Position numbers and translations under genes: made by a program. A stretch of 64,000 bases of DNA, taken from Apilactobacillus micheneri (GTDB lineage: Bacteria > Bacillota > Bacilli > Lactobacillales > Lactobacillaceae). The stretch is taken from positions 248,232 to 312,231 of the forward strand of contig NZ_POSO01000002.1 of NCBI RefSeq assembly GCF_002993975.1. The letters are read 5' to 3'. Position 1 is the stretch's first letter. Every line of letters starts with the position of its first letter. The notes beneath the pieces were generated by a model. That model had not been told where the DNA came from. It saw only the letters and a program-made list of their open reading frames with translations, and made no database searches. Positions 8,262-16,576 of this stretch are shown here, in pieces.

Positions 8262-8651
8262 ATGTCAGACATAAAATTAAGACCTATTTTAATGGAATGG
8301 GCACAAGATTATAGTGATGAAATTGTTGATTTAGATTTTGTTAGAGACCAACTATCAGATGAACAATTTGATGATTTCATGAAACAAGTTAAGAAACTTG
8401 ATTTGTTAACAAACACTGAGGCATATAAAATTATTTATGACGCTGCTAAAAATGATCTTGAACTAAATCACATTGATGATTTAGAAAATCGTACTACTCA
8501 ACTAAGAAGATTAATTGAACTATGTGGTGAATTTAGAGAAACACCTAAATTTGTTTTATTCGCTAACATGTTTACTCATGCTGGTGTATCAACAGATGAA
8601 ACTTTTGCACGTTTAACATATGCTGAATTAGCATTACAAGATTTTGAATAA
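8262..8651 (+). CDS. Conserved hypothetical protein, 129 residues
   Basis: Soluble acidic, mostly helical protein (MSDIKLRPILMEWAQDY, LENRTTQLRRLIELC, YAELALQDFE) without membrane segment. ATG 8262 is chosen because AGGAGAGG (8243-8250) precedes it; an upstream TTG at 8229 has no ribosome site. A TATAAT-like sequence near 8213 suits a promoter. Function unknown. The stretch between the T-box (7990) and this gene holds nothing else that I can see. A terminator follows. Confidence 0.6.
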   Translation: MSDIKLRPILMEWAQDYSDEIVDLDFVRDQLSDEQFDDFMKQVKKLDLLTNTEAYKIIYDAAKNDLELNHIDDLENRTTQLRRLIELCGEFRETPKFVLFANMFTHAGVSTDETFARLTYAELALQDFE

Positions 8652-8656
8652 ATTAA

Positions 8657-8690
8657 AAGAGCATCCAAATATTGGATGCTCTTATTTTTT
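8657..8690 (+). terminator. Intrinsic terminator
   Basis: AGAGCATCC/GGATGCTCT stem followed by TATTTTTT. It lies between convergent genes. Confidence 0.85.
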
Positions 8691-8698
8691 ACATATTT

Positions 8699-9046
8699 TT
8701 AAACAAATGGACGGCCACCTGCAGTAATAAAACCAATAATAAATAACAAAATTAATGCACAATATAAGCTTATTATCATACCCTTAGTGATACGTCCCTT
8801 ATTCTTTTCGGCAAACGTCATTTCTAGCAATCCAATAAACATTATTGCTGCTAAAACTTTTAAAATTGCAAAAATTGGATTACGGTCATATGCCTTAAAA
8901 AATAAAAGTGATCCCGTAACAATAAAAACTAAATAAGTTACACGACTAATCATCATGTAAGGCATAAATCCTTTTTTCTTAAAAATTGATAATGATACTA
9001 AAACTATTAAAAGTATTGCGAAAATTAAATGAATCCACAAATACAT
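8699..9046 (-). CDS. YisL/DUF1516-family membrane protein
   Basis: 115-residue protein with four hydrophobic helices (LIFAILLIVLVSLSIF, TYLVFIVTGSLLFF, ILKVLAAIMFIGLLEM, LYCALILLFIIGFIT). The MYLWIHL start with an early histidine and the ending in GGRPFV fit the DUF1516 (YisL) family of Bacilli, whose function is unknown. It sits upstream of a convergent terminator and probably shares a transcript with the small gene at 9089. Family call from pattern memory. Confidence 0.65.
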   Translation of the reverse strand: MYLWIHLIFAILLIVLVSLSIFKKKGFMPYMMISRVTYLVFIVTGSLLFFKAYDRNPIFAILKVLAAIMFIGLLEMTFAEKNKGRITKGMIISLYCALILLFIIGFITAGGRPFV

Positions 9047-9088
9047 ATAAATTAAACACTCCCATTAAATTCAATAAAAATCCATCAA

Positions 9089-9271
9089 CTACTTAGATTC
9101 ATGTTTATAATCGTCATCAATTTCAGATTGGTCTACAAACAATGAACCATCAGAATTACGTAAAGGGGTTAAAGTACTACCATAACCACCATACTCCACT
9201 CCTGTACGTTGATCGATATAAATGGAAACTCCTGTAAATGATTCTTCAACTAATTTAAATCTTTTAGACAA
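9089..9271 (-). CDS. DUF6440-family small protein
   Basis: 60 residues. The pattern RFKLVEESFTGVSIYIDQRT, then GVEYGGYGSTLTPLRNSDG, matches the short DUF6440 proteins of Firmicutes, a beta-rich domain of unknown function often carried near phage or accessory genes. ATG 9271 has GGAGGCAG about eight bases upstream. It is 42 bases upstream of the YisL-like gene in the same direction. Confidence 0.65.
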   Translation of the reverse strand: MSKRFKLVEESFTGVSIYIDQRTGVEYGGYGSTLTPLRNSDGSLFVDQSEIDDDYKHESK

Positions 9272-9415
9272 TAAAACTGCCTCCTTGAATTCGTCAATAA
9301 CTATACAATTATAAATCTATTCTATTGTACATAATAAAGCATCAATAATCAAAAAAGCATTAGACTGGCAAATATAAATTATTTTGATATATTATTATTG
9401 AAGGAGGTACAAACT

Positions 9416-10105
9416 ATTAATTACGATGAATTTAAAGCTAAACAGTTAGTGCGACCATATATGCGAAAATACTTAAAAAAATATAGTGTTGAAAAAAATA
9501 ATAAACTTGATCTAATAAAATTTCAGGACTATTTATTTAAAATGTATAAAAATAAAGAACTAAATGAAAGCCAAACTTTATATGTCGCTGAAGATTATTT
9601 AACTTTTGAACTATATCAAGATATTCGAGAAAATATCCAAGCATATAAAAAACGTCAAGATAGGAAAAATGAACTAGATAACTATTTAAGATTATGGTTT
9701 ATTTTCGCAACTGGTTTAGTATTGTTTGGGATTGTTTTTAGTATTGCATCTTTTGCTTCTTATGAAAATTTCACTGATCGTAAGGTTATCCTTTTCTTTT
9801 TAATTTCATCAAATTTACCAATTGCTATTTTTTTGCTCAGCAATATCGTTAACAAAACTTTATACCGTTTAAGTTATTCTAAAACCATAACAACGTTTGT
9901 CATTCCCATTATCTTTGGCATTGCGACAATGAGTTATCGTAGATATTTTCCACAACTCAGTTTTCATAAATACAGAGAAAATGATGTTATCATCTTAATT
10001 TCTATCACAATGACGTTCTTATTAGCTGTAATATTCCTAAATTTACTCTCACTAGTAACTAAAATGTTAAAACGTCATTACGAGAAAAAAGGCGAAGATG
10101 ATTAA
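9416..10105 (+). CDS. Four-helix membrane protein with probable ATT start
   Basis: About 230 residues. A charged helical cytosolic N-terminus (residues 1-90) is followed by four hydrophobic segments (LWFIFATGLVLFGIVFSIAS, ILFFLISSNLPIAIFLLS, TTFVIPIIFGIATMSY, IILISITMTFLLAVIFL) and a basic tail. No family recognised. The perfect ribosome site AAGGAGGT (9401-9408) is seven bases before an ATT (9416) that opens INYDEFKAKQ. The only in-frame conventional start nearby is a TTG at 9398 that lies before the ribosome site. A normal MNYDEF start changed to ATT is the simplest reading. Confidence 0.6.
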   Translation: MNYDEFKAKQLVRPYMRKYLKKYSVEKNNKLDLIKFQDYLFKMYKNKELNESQTLYVAEDYLTFELYQDIRENIQAYKKRQDRKNELDNYLRLWFIFATGLVLFGIVFSIASFASYENFTDRKVILFFLISSNLPIAIFLLSNIVNKTLYRLSYSKTITTFVIPIIFGIATMSYRRYFPQLSFHKYRENDVIILISITMTFLLAVIFLNLLSLVTKMLKRHYEKKGEDD

Positions 10106-10106
10106 T

Positions 10107-10140
10107 AAAAAGGACTAGATTTAATAATCTAGTCCTTTTT
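10107..10140 (+). terminator. Bidirectional terminator
   Basis: AAAAAGGACTAGAT/ATCTAGTCCTTTTT stem between convergent genes. Confidence 0.85.
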
Positions 10141-10141
10141 T

Positions 10142-10876
10142 CTATATCATTTTACTTAAAAATCTTTTAGCATTTTCAGTTTGTGGTTGATTAAAGAAAC
10201 CATCCGGAGTTTGTTTTTCTTGTAACTTACCTTCATCCATAAACCAGATTTGGTCAGAAACATTCTTAGCAAATTCCATTTCATGAGTAACAATAATCAT
10301 TGTCATATCTTGTTTAGCAAGTTCTTTCATTACATTTAAAACTTCCCCTACTTTTTCCGGATCTAGAGCAGAAGTAGGTTCATCAAACAAGATAACTTCT
10401 GGATCCATCGCTAAAGCTCTAACAATGGCCACACGTTGTGCTTGACCACCAGATAAACTAGCCGGAAATACATTAGCTTTATTATCTAAGCCAACTGTTT
10501 TTAATAATTCATGCGCTTTATTTTCAGCAGCTTCTTTAGTCATGCCTTTAACTTTAATTGGTGCCAAAGTAATATTATCTAAAACGCTTTTATTTTCGAA
10601 TAAATTAAAACCTTGGAAAACCATTCCAATCTTAGTTCTTAATTGGATTAATTCTTTAGCAGAACTAGAAACTAAATCTTTGCCATTTAATAAAATTTTG
10701 CCGCTAGTTGGTTCCCCCAACATATTAATGCAACGTAGGAAAGTACTTTTACCAGCACCTGAAGGTCCTAGCAATGAAATTACATCACCTTTATTAACTT
10801 CAGCATTTAAATTTTCAAAGATAACATTGTTTTTAAATTTTTTAGTTAAATTTTCAATTTTAATCATTGGTTCCAT
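10142..10876 (-). CDS. glnQ: Amino-acid ABC transporter ATPase, GlnQ type
   Basis: Cytoplasmic ATPase driving polar amino-acid uptake. Visible motifs: Walker A GPSGAGKST, Q-loop VFQGFNLF, signature LSGGQAQRVAIVRALA, Walker B VILFDEPTSALDPE and switch His in VTHEMEFA. Start placed at ATG 10876 (MEPMIKIEN), preceded by AAGGGAAG, giving 244 residues; an ORF extends upstream without support. It overlaps the permease gene by about 17 bases, so the two are translationally coupled in one T-box-controlled operon. Confidence 0.9.
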   Translation of the reverse strand: MEPMIKIENLTKKFKNNVIFENLNAEVNKGDVISLLGPSGAGKSTFLRCINMLGEPTSGKILLNGKDLVSSSAKELIQLRTKIGMVFQGFNLFENKSVLDNITLAPIKVKGMTKEAAENKAHELLKTVGLDNKANVFPASLSGGQAQRVAIVRALAMDPEVILFDEPTSALDPEKVGEVLNVMKELAKQDMTMIIVTHEMEFAKNVSDQIWFMDEGKLQEKQTPDGFFNQPQTENAKRFLSKMI

Positions 10877-12338
10877 GGTTAAACTTCCCTTCAAAGTATT
10901 TCATCATTCTAGAGATAGTGAATGTGATGATAAAGTAGATCACCATAATAATTGCAATTGGTGCAACCCCTTTATAAGTGTCTGCTTGAACGGCTCTCAT
11001 TTGATACATTAACTCACCTACTCCAATTACAGATGCTAATGAACTATCTTTAATCAAAGTAACTAGTTCGTTACCAAGAGCTGGCCAAATATTTTTGAAG
11101 GCTTGAGGTAAAACAATGTATCTCATTGATTGTTTACTAGATAATCCTAATGAAAGGGCAGCTTCATTTTGACCAACTGAAATGGATGTAATTCCACTTC
11201 TGATAATTTCGGCTACATAAGCTCCAGAATTAATTGAAATAGCAACAATTCCAGCTGTTAATGCTGGTACATTAACGACTGCCCCTAGGCCAAAGTATAC
11301 AAACATAATTTGAACTAACTGAGGAGTTCCACGAATGAATTCAATGTAGCAAACTGCAACTGCATGTAACAACCAATTATGACTTAATCTCATTAGTGCG
11401 AAAATAACACCAAGAATAATACCAAAAATAACTGAAATAACTGAGATTAAGATTGTATTTTCAATTCCTGAAATAAAGAAGTCTTTATACTGCCACATTG
11501 AATTGACGGTTGATTGATTCTTATTATTAGGCATTTCATTAATTGCCGTTGGAATAAATTTATTAGTGTATTGATTGTCTTTTTGTAAATTAGTAATTGT
11601 CTTGTTTGCTGATTGAACTAATGAATTAGCTCCTTTGGAAAAAGCAATATTATTATCTGAATCACCTGAGTGAAGTCCCGATGGAATTGTGACAATTCCA
11701 CTATTATGATTTGCATAGGCTTGGGCAACTGATTGATCCATCGCAACTGCAGAAATTTTATTGGATTTCAAAGCCATGATTAAATCATTAGCATTTTCCA
11801 TACCTTTAGTAGAAACACCAGATAATTTTTTAATTGAATCATATTGAACAGATCCAACTTGAGCTCCAACTGCTTTACCTTTCAAGTCATGATAATCTTT
11901 TATTTTATTTTTGTCGTCTTTGTTGATAATTAGTCCAGTTCCAGATTTGTAATAACTATTTGAAAAGCTAACACTCTTCGCTCTTTGTGGAGTTTTATTT
12001 AACCCTGCGATTACCATATCAACTTTATTTGTTTGTAATCCAACTAGTAATGAATCGAAACCCATGGATTTAACTTGTAGTTTAACCCCCATGTCTTTAG
12101 CAATTTTTTGGCCTAATTGAACATCAGCACCTTCGACTTCATTTTGACCATCCTTATTACCTAAAAATTCATAAGGAGGATAATCAGGGGAAGTCCCCAT
12201 TACCAAAGTACCCTTCTTTTTGATGTTAGCTAAATAATGATCATTAGTATTAGCTGCATTCACGTTAGTAGTGCTAAACATTCCTAATAATCCGATGAAA
12301 AATATAAACATAATTGCAATAAACTTAAAATGTTTCAT
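10860..12338 (-). CDS. Fused substrate-binding protein-permease, GlnP type
   Basis: 492 residues: a signal peptide (to about residue 28), an SBP family 3 domain (about 38-270, opening GTSPDYPPYEF), and a HisM/GlnP permease domain (about 285-490) with an EAA loop (NEAALSLGLSSKQSMRYIVL, then PQAFKNIWPALGNE). The fusion of receptor and channel is the GlnPQ design of lactic acid bacteria for amino acids such as glutamine, glutamate, asparagine or basic residues. Substrate cannot be read from sequence; the tandem T-box specifiers (candidate CGU) hint at arginine. ATG 12338 has GAAGGGAGTAG upstream. Confidence 0.88.
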   Translation of the reverse strand: MKHFKFIAIMFIFFIGLLGMFSTTNVNAANTNDHYLANIKKKGTLVMGTSPDYPPYEFLGNKDGQNEVEGADVQLGQKIAKDMGVKLQVKSMGFDSLLVGLQTNKVDMVIAGLNKTPQRAKSVSFSNSYYKSGTGLIINKDDKNKIKDYHDLKGKAVGAQVGSVQYDSIKKLSGVSTKGMENANDLIMALKSNKISAVAMDQSVAQAYANHNSGIVTIPSGLHSGDSDNNIAFSKGANSLVQSANKTITNLQKDNQYTNKFIPTAINEMPNNKNQSTVNSMWQYKDFFISGIENTILISVISVIFGIILGVIFALMRLSHNWLLHAVAVCYIEFIRGTPQLVQIMFVYFGLGAVVNVPALTAGIVAISINSGAYVAEIIRSGITSISVGQNEAALSLGLSSKQSMRYIVLPQAFKNIWPALGNELVTLIKDSSLASVIGVGELMYQMRAVQADTYKGVAPIAIIMVIYFIITFTISRMMKYFEGKFNHGTND

Positions 12339-12365
12339 GTGAAACTACTCCCTTCTTCTACAAAA

Positions 12366-12585
12366 TAAAAAAAGTCCTCTTGGAAATTAATCCAAGAGGA
12401 CGATTGCTCGCGGTGCCACCTCAATTTTTAGTATTCTCACAAATACTAACTCAAGAAGTTATAATAACTTCCGCAATAACGCTGCGAACGTAACTTTTAC
12501 TCATTTCAAAGTTAAACTTACAGATACGATTTACTAGATATTATCTTTAGCTCTCATCAATTACTAAATTCTCTGTAAATAACAA
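12366..12585 (-). promoter_or_regulatory. T-box riboswitch, gene-proximal of a tandem pair
   Basis: Minus strand. Terminator stem GTCCTCTTGGA/TCCAAGAGGAC plus T7 (12367-12402), T-box GAGGTGGCACCGCG (12409-12422), Stem I closed by TTACAGA/TCTGTAA (12572-12578 and 12518-12524). The triplet before the base stem and its purine is CGT (12526-12528), an Arg codon; ATC two bases earlier is the alternative. Stem I is short and its distal loop departs from the consensus. Confidence 0.85.
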
Positions 12586-12630
12586 TTCTAATAAAATTTC
12601 TGTCGATGCTTTTAAAATATTTAATTAAAT

Positions 12631-12875
12631 AAAAAAGTCCCCTTGGAATAAAATTCCAAGAGGACGAATCAACCGCGGTGCCACCTCAATTTTTAATATC
12701 TTCACAGATATTAACTTACGAAGTATAAAACTTCAGCAATTAACGCAGCTAACGATTTTTTCTACTCATTTCGAAAAATGACTCTCAGGTACGATCTAGT
12801 TAGGATATTGCTTAGTTTCACAACCCTAAGCTTCCTGTGAAATATCTGATAATTAGAATTCCTGTTCAACGTCTT
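12631..12875 (-). promoter_or_regulatory. T-box riboswitch, distal of a tandem pair
   Basis: Minus strand. Terminator stem GTCCTCTTGGAAT/ATTCCAAGGGGAC with T6 (12631-12665), T-box GAGGTGGCACCGCGG (12673-12687), Stem I base CAGG/CCTG (12861-12864 and 12786-12789), distal hairpin GCTTAG-GGTTGTGAAA-CTAAGC. The specifier loop ends GATCGTA, giving CGT (12791-12793), as in the proximal copy. Two serial T-boxes should sharpen the response to uncharged tRNA. With the proximal T-box this fills the whole 656-base gap. Confidence 0.85.
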
Positions 12876-12950
12876 GTTTAATTGTTGAATATCATATAAC
12901 GATGTTATAAAAATTGCAAGTGTTTTTTAATTTAATTTTAATAAAAGAAA

Positions 12951-12986
12951 TAAGCTTTATATTGAAATTAATCAAAATAAAGCTTA
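12951..12986 (-). terminator. Probable terminator of lar operon
   Basis: Stem TAAGCTTTAT/ATAAAGCTTA (arms 12951-12960 and 12977-12986) followed on the minus strand by ATTTCTTTTATT. It lies just after larE. Confidence 0.6.
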
Positions 12987-12994
12987 CTTTTTTA

Positions 12995-13825
12995 TTAAGC
13001 AAATGCAGAAATTTGTTTTTGAGTTAAATCATCATTCATTCTACCACTTCTAAATCCACTCAAATCAAGTGTAACATATTGGAAACCTAATTCTTGTAGT
13101 TTATGAGATACCATATTATCGAAAGGTAAGAAGTCTTCAATTCTATCGCTAGGAATTTCAATTCTAGCAATATTATTATGGTATCTAACACGAACTATGG
13201 GAAATCCCAATCCGCGCAAATATTTTTCTGATAACATAACTTGTGAAATATTATCATGATTCAATATAGTTCCATATGGGAAACGTGATGAAACTGAACA
13301 AGATGCAACCTTATTCCAGTTATTAAGACTTAGTTTTTGTGATAAATCACGAACATCAGATTTATAAAAATCAGCTTGTTGTAATAAACTAAGAGCACCT
13401 GATTCGTCTCTTGCTTTTAATCCTGGTCTATAATCATTTTCGTCATCTTTAATCATACCGTCTAATACAACTTGATTATTTTCGGCTAATGATAAATTAT
13501 TTAAACGATTATAAAACATCTTTTTAGCGTAGTACCAACTATCTGGTGTATTTTGTTTTATATGTTCATCACTCAAATAATCTAAAGTTACAGTTTTAAC
13601 ATTTGCGCCTAAGTCTTTGGCTAAACTAATTGCCTTATCAAATTCTTCATCTGTAAATAATTCAGAGTTAGCGACAACAGCTGTTACTTTATCCTTTCCT
13701 AAAACATCTAGTGCCATTTTCAAAATTAATGTACTATCAATTCCGCCAGAAAAGGCTACTGTAGCACTATCCAGTTTATTCAATAAATTTGTTAATTTAA
13801 TTTCTTTTTCTTCTAATTTTGACAT
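12995..13825 (-). CDS. larE: LarE, sacrificial sulfur transferase for the nickel-pincer cofactor
   Basis: PP-loop ATPase that adenylates the pyridinium carboxylate made by LarB and donates sulfur from its own cysteine, forming the thiocarboxylates of the cofactor used by LarA. 276 residues. PP-loop SGGIDST at 26-32. The cysteine in KVASCSVSSRFPYG is residue 176, matching the sacrificial Cys176 described for Lactiplantibacillus plantarum LarE. Last gene of larABCDE, 15 bases after larD. ATG 13825 has AAAGGAAATT upstream. Confidence 0.95.
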   Translation of the reverse strand: MSKLEEKEIKLTNLLNKLDSATVAFSGGIDSTLILKMALDVLGKDKVTAVVANSELFTDEEFDKAISLAKDLGANVKTVTLDYLSDEHIKQNTPDSWYYAKKMFYNRLNNLSLAENNQVVLDGMIKDDENDYRPGLKARDESGALSLLQQADFYKSDVRDLSQKLSLNNWNKVASCSVSSRFPYGTILNHDNISQVMLSEKYLRGLGFPIVRVRYHNNIARIEIPSDRIEDFLPFDNMVSHKLQELGFQYVTLDLSGFRSGRMNDDLTQKQISAFA

Positions 13826-13840
13826 ATAAATTTCCTTTCT

Positions 13841-14557
13841 TTAATCAATTCCAAAAAAACAATGCATAAACAATGCTGAACAAGCTGCACCTAAAAATGG
13901 TGCAATTCCTGGAACAATAATTCCATATTGCCAATCACTATTAGCTTTATTAGCAATAGGCAATATTGCATGAGCAATACGTGGACCCATATCACGAGCT
14001 AGATTCATAGCAAATCCAGTGGTCCCACCAAGTCCCATACCAATAGACCAAACTAGTAGTCCAACTCCAATTGGCATTACTCCAGGTGTTTTTATTGATG
14101 ACATTGCTAAAATACCAGAAATAAAAATAAAAGTATCTAAGAATTCAACAAAAAAGTTTCTTGGTAAATTACGAATACCTGGTGATGTAGAAAATAGATT
14201 ACGAATAGTTATTGGAGCAATTTCATTTTCTGATGCTTTAAAGTGATCAGCATACATAATCCAGACAATTATCGATGCCACAATTCCACCAAGAACCTCT
14301 GCAATAGAATATGGTAATAAATCCATCCATGGTAAGTTACCTAATAAACATTGTGCTAATACCATTGCAGGGTTAATACAAACATTTCCAAAAATAAATA
14401 ATGAAATAGTAATTCCAAATCCCCATGTGGTAATTGCAAAAAGATGCCCTGATCCTCTATATTTTGTTCCTTTTAATACCGTACAACAATGAACTCCTAC
14501 TCCAAAAACTATCATTAGAGCAGTTCCCATGAATTCGGCAATTAATTCATGTATCAA
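13841..14557 (-). CDS. larD: LarD, aquaglyceroporin-type lactic acid channel
   Basis: Membrane channel of the MIP/GlpF family, 238 residues with six predicted helices. In the lar operon this protein lets lactic acid enter for racemisation. The first half-helix motif is canonical (CINPAMVLAQ). The second reads MNLARD, with Leu in place of the usual Pro of NPARD. Lies between larC and larE with short gaps. ATG 14557 has TTAGGAGGATT upstream. General glycerol facilitator function is the alternative, but position favours LarD. Confidence 0.9.
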   Translation of the reverse strand: MIHELIAEFMGTALMIVFGVGVHCCTVLKGTKYRGSGHLFAITTWGFGITISLFIFGNVCINPAMVLAQCLLGNLPWMDLLPYSIAEVLGGIVASIIVWIMYADHFKASENEIAPITIRNLFSTSPGIRNLPRNFFVEFLDTFIFISGILAMSSIKTPGVMPIGVGLLVWSIGMGLGGTTGFAMNLARDMGPRIAHAILPIANKANSDWQYGIIVPGIAPFLGAACSALFMHCFFGID

Positions 14558-14570
14558 TACATTAATCCTC

Positions 14571-15806
14571 CTAATTTAAATGCTGAGCAGCAATAATTGC
14601 TGATTGATAAACATTTATAAATGAAATGTTCTTTCTATGTGCAATTTGAGCACAGTCAATATATTCAGGTATTTTTTTCTCAACATTTCCATATGTTGCT
14701 ATTTTAATTTTAATTTCGCCATAATCAGTCGTGACCTTTTCAAATCTTCGTTGCATGACAACTCTATGCCAATGTTGATAACGAACTCCAATTGTACTGG
14801 TTTCCTTTAAAATTATTTTAATCAATAATAATTGATCAGATATGTTTCCTAAAACCGTTATTTTAGTTGCTGGACGGTCTTTTTTCATTTGGATTGGTGT
14901 AAAAAAAACATCATAAGCACCAGCATTCATTAATTTTTGCATCACATATCCTAATCCTTCTCCAGTTTGGTCATCTAAATTGGCTTCTATTAAAGTGATT
15001 TTATCTTTTGTATCTTTAATTACTTTTTGACTTAGTTTTTTTTTTTCAAATAATATCCCACGTAAAGCATTAAATCCACCAGTATCACGTTTTCCAAAAC
15101 CATACCCAATTTTTAATGGTTTTATTTGTTCTGGTAAAGGACCAAATTCATTCACTAATGTCTTAACAATACCCATTCCAGTGGGTGTAACTAATTCTGT
15201 TTTTATATCCAGTCTTTGTTTGATTGGAATATCAGTACCGACTCTCATCTGGGCAACAGCTGGTACTGGTACTGGCATTTGACCATGAGCAACTTGAATA
15301 AATCCGCTACCGTCACTTAATGGTGATGAAATAATATTATCAATATCCATTAAATCTAGAGCAATACAACAACCTACAATGTCAATAATAGAATCAACTG
15401 CACCAACTTCATGAAAATGAACATCAGTTAATGACATATGATGAACTGTTGATTCAGCCTTAGCAATTTCAGTAAAAATATTTTTGGAGTTATTTTTAAC
15501 ACTTTCTTTTAATGAACTATTATCAATTAATTTCAAAATATCATTTAAATGACGAGCGTTATGGTGGCTATGATTATGTTTATGCTCAATAAATCCTTTA
15601 TCTTTACCACCATTAACTTGAACATCAAAGTTAGTACCATAAATACTACTTTTATCGTTTTGTTTGCATGATAACTTGTATCCATCAATTTTTAATTTTC
15701 TTAACTCAGATTCTAATTTGTTAAAATCTAGACCCAAATCCAACATAGTTCCTAAAAACATGTCTCCACTAATTCCTGAAAAGGCATCTAAATAAAGTGT
15801 TTTCAT
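14571..15806 (-). CDS. larC: LarC, nickel insertion enzyme (single ORF)
   Basis: CTP-dependent cyclometallase that places nickel in the pincer cofactor. 411 residues from ATG 15806 (GAGG nine bases upstream); the ATG at 15821 would put the ribosome site inside the gene. N-terminus YLDAFSGISGDM; a His-rich loop HKHNHSHH near residue 75-82. In L. plantarum LarC is split into larC1/larC2 joined by ribosomal frameshifting. Here both parts are in one frame, but a run of eleven A (15046-15056, codons 254-257) sits at the C1/C2 border. Slippage there reaches a stop within zero to six codons. Confidence 0.93.
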   Translation of the reverse strand: MKTLYLDAFSGISGDMFLGTMLDLGLDFNKLESELRKLKIDGYKLSCKQNDKSSIYGTNFDVQVNGGKDKGFIEHKHNHSHHNARHLNDILKLIDNSSLKESVKNNSKNIFTEIAKAESTVHHMSLTDVHFHEVGAVDSIIDIVGCCIALDLMDIDNIISSPLSDGSGFIQVAHGQMPVPVPAVAQMRVGTDIPIKQRLDIKTELVTPTGMGIVKTLVNEFGPLPEQIKPLKIGYGFGKRDTGGFNALRGILFEKKKLSQKVIKDTKDKITLIEANLDDQTGEGLGYVMQKLMNAGAYDVFFTPIQMKKDRPATKITVLGNISDQLLLIKIILKETSTIGVRYQHWHRVVMQRRFEKVTTDYGEIKIKIATYGNVEKKIPEYIDCAQIAHRKNISFINVYQSAIIAAQHLN

Positions 15807-15827
15807 TATTTTAAACCTCATTTATTA

Positions 15828-16565
15828 TCATATATGATTAATTAAGCTAGCAGAATATGCTGCTCCAAAACCATTATCAACATTGACAACAGTTATTCCA
15901 GAAGCACAACTATTTAACATTGTTAATAATGCTGTCATACCTTGAAAATTAGTTCCATATCCAATGCTAGTTGGTACTGCAATAACTGGAGACGAAACTA
16001 ATCCTCCGACAACACTAGCTAAAGCGCCTTCCATACCAGCAATAACAATAACAACTTTAGCTCCACGAATAATATCCAATTTAGAAAATAATCTGTGTAT
16101 ACCAGCAACTCCAACATCATAAATTCTTTTAACATTATTACCAAAAGTTTCAGCAGTAATTGCTGCTTCTTCTGCTATCGGTTGATCTGAAGTTCCCGCT
16201 GTAACTACGGCAATATAATCATTTGTTTTTGGCAATGGAGGAGTTCCTAAAGTCATACAACGTGCTGATTCATAATAAACAGCAGAAGGAAAATAATCTT
16301 TTAATTCTGAAAATTTTGTAAGAGATAATCTAGTTGTTAGTACTGGTAAAGTTTGTTTAGATAATGCTTTAACTATACTAACAATTTGCTTTGATGTTTT
16401 TCCTGATCCATAAATGACCTCAGGAACTCCATTTCGCTGTTGACGACTGAGATCAACATTAGCAAAGCCTAATGCTGCAGTTTGATTTTCATCTAATAAC
16501 TGGGTAGCTTCAGATGTACTTAATTGACCAGTCGCAACTTGATGTAAAATTTCAGTTGTTGTCAA
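15828..16565 (-). CDS. larB: LarB, pyridinium-3,5-biscarboxylate mononucleotide synthase
   Basis: First step of nickel-pincer cofactor synthesis: carboxylates and hydrolyses nicotinic acid adenine dinucleotide. 245 residues. The C-terminal half is PurE-like ([31 protein letters not shown]-type segment at about 165-180, [20 protein letters not shown]). ATG 16565 has AAGGAGTAAT upstream. 11 bases after larA and 21 before larC, so clearly in the same transcript. Confidence 0.95.
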   Translation of the reverse strand: MTTTEILHQVATGQLSTSEATQLLDENQTAALGFANVDLSRQQRNGVPEVIYGSGKTSKQIVSIVKALSKQTLPVLTTRLSLTKFSELKDYFPSAVYYESARCMTLGTPPLPKTNDYIAVVTAGTSDQPIAEEAAITAETFGNNVKRIYDVGVAGIHRLFSKLDIIRGAKVVIVIAGMEGALASVVGGLVSSPVIAVPTSIGYGTNFQGMTALLTMLNSCASGITVVNVDNGFGAAYSASLINHI

Positions 16566-16576
16566 AATATTACTCC

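Noticed and set aside
10542-11012. 156-residue plus-strand ORF opposite glnQ and the permease
   Set aside because: Antisense to two clear ABC transporter genes, no ribosome site, and composition of a shadow frame.
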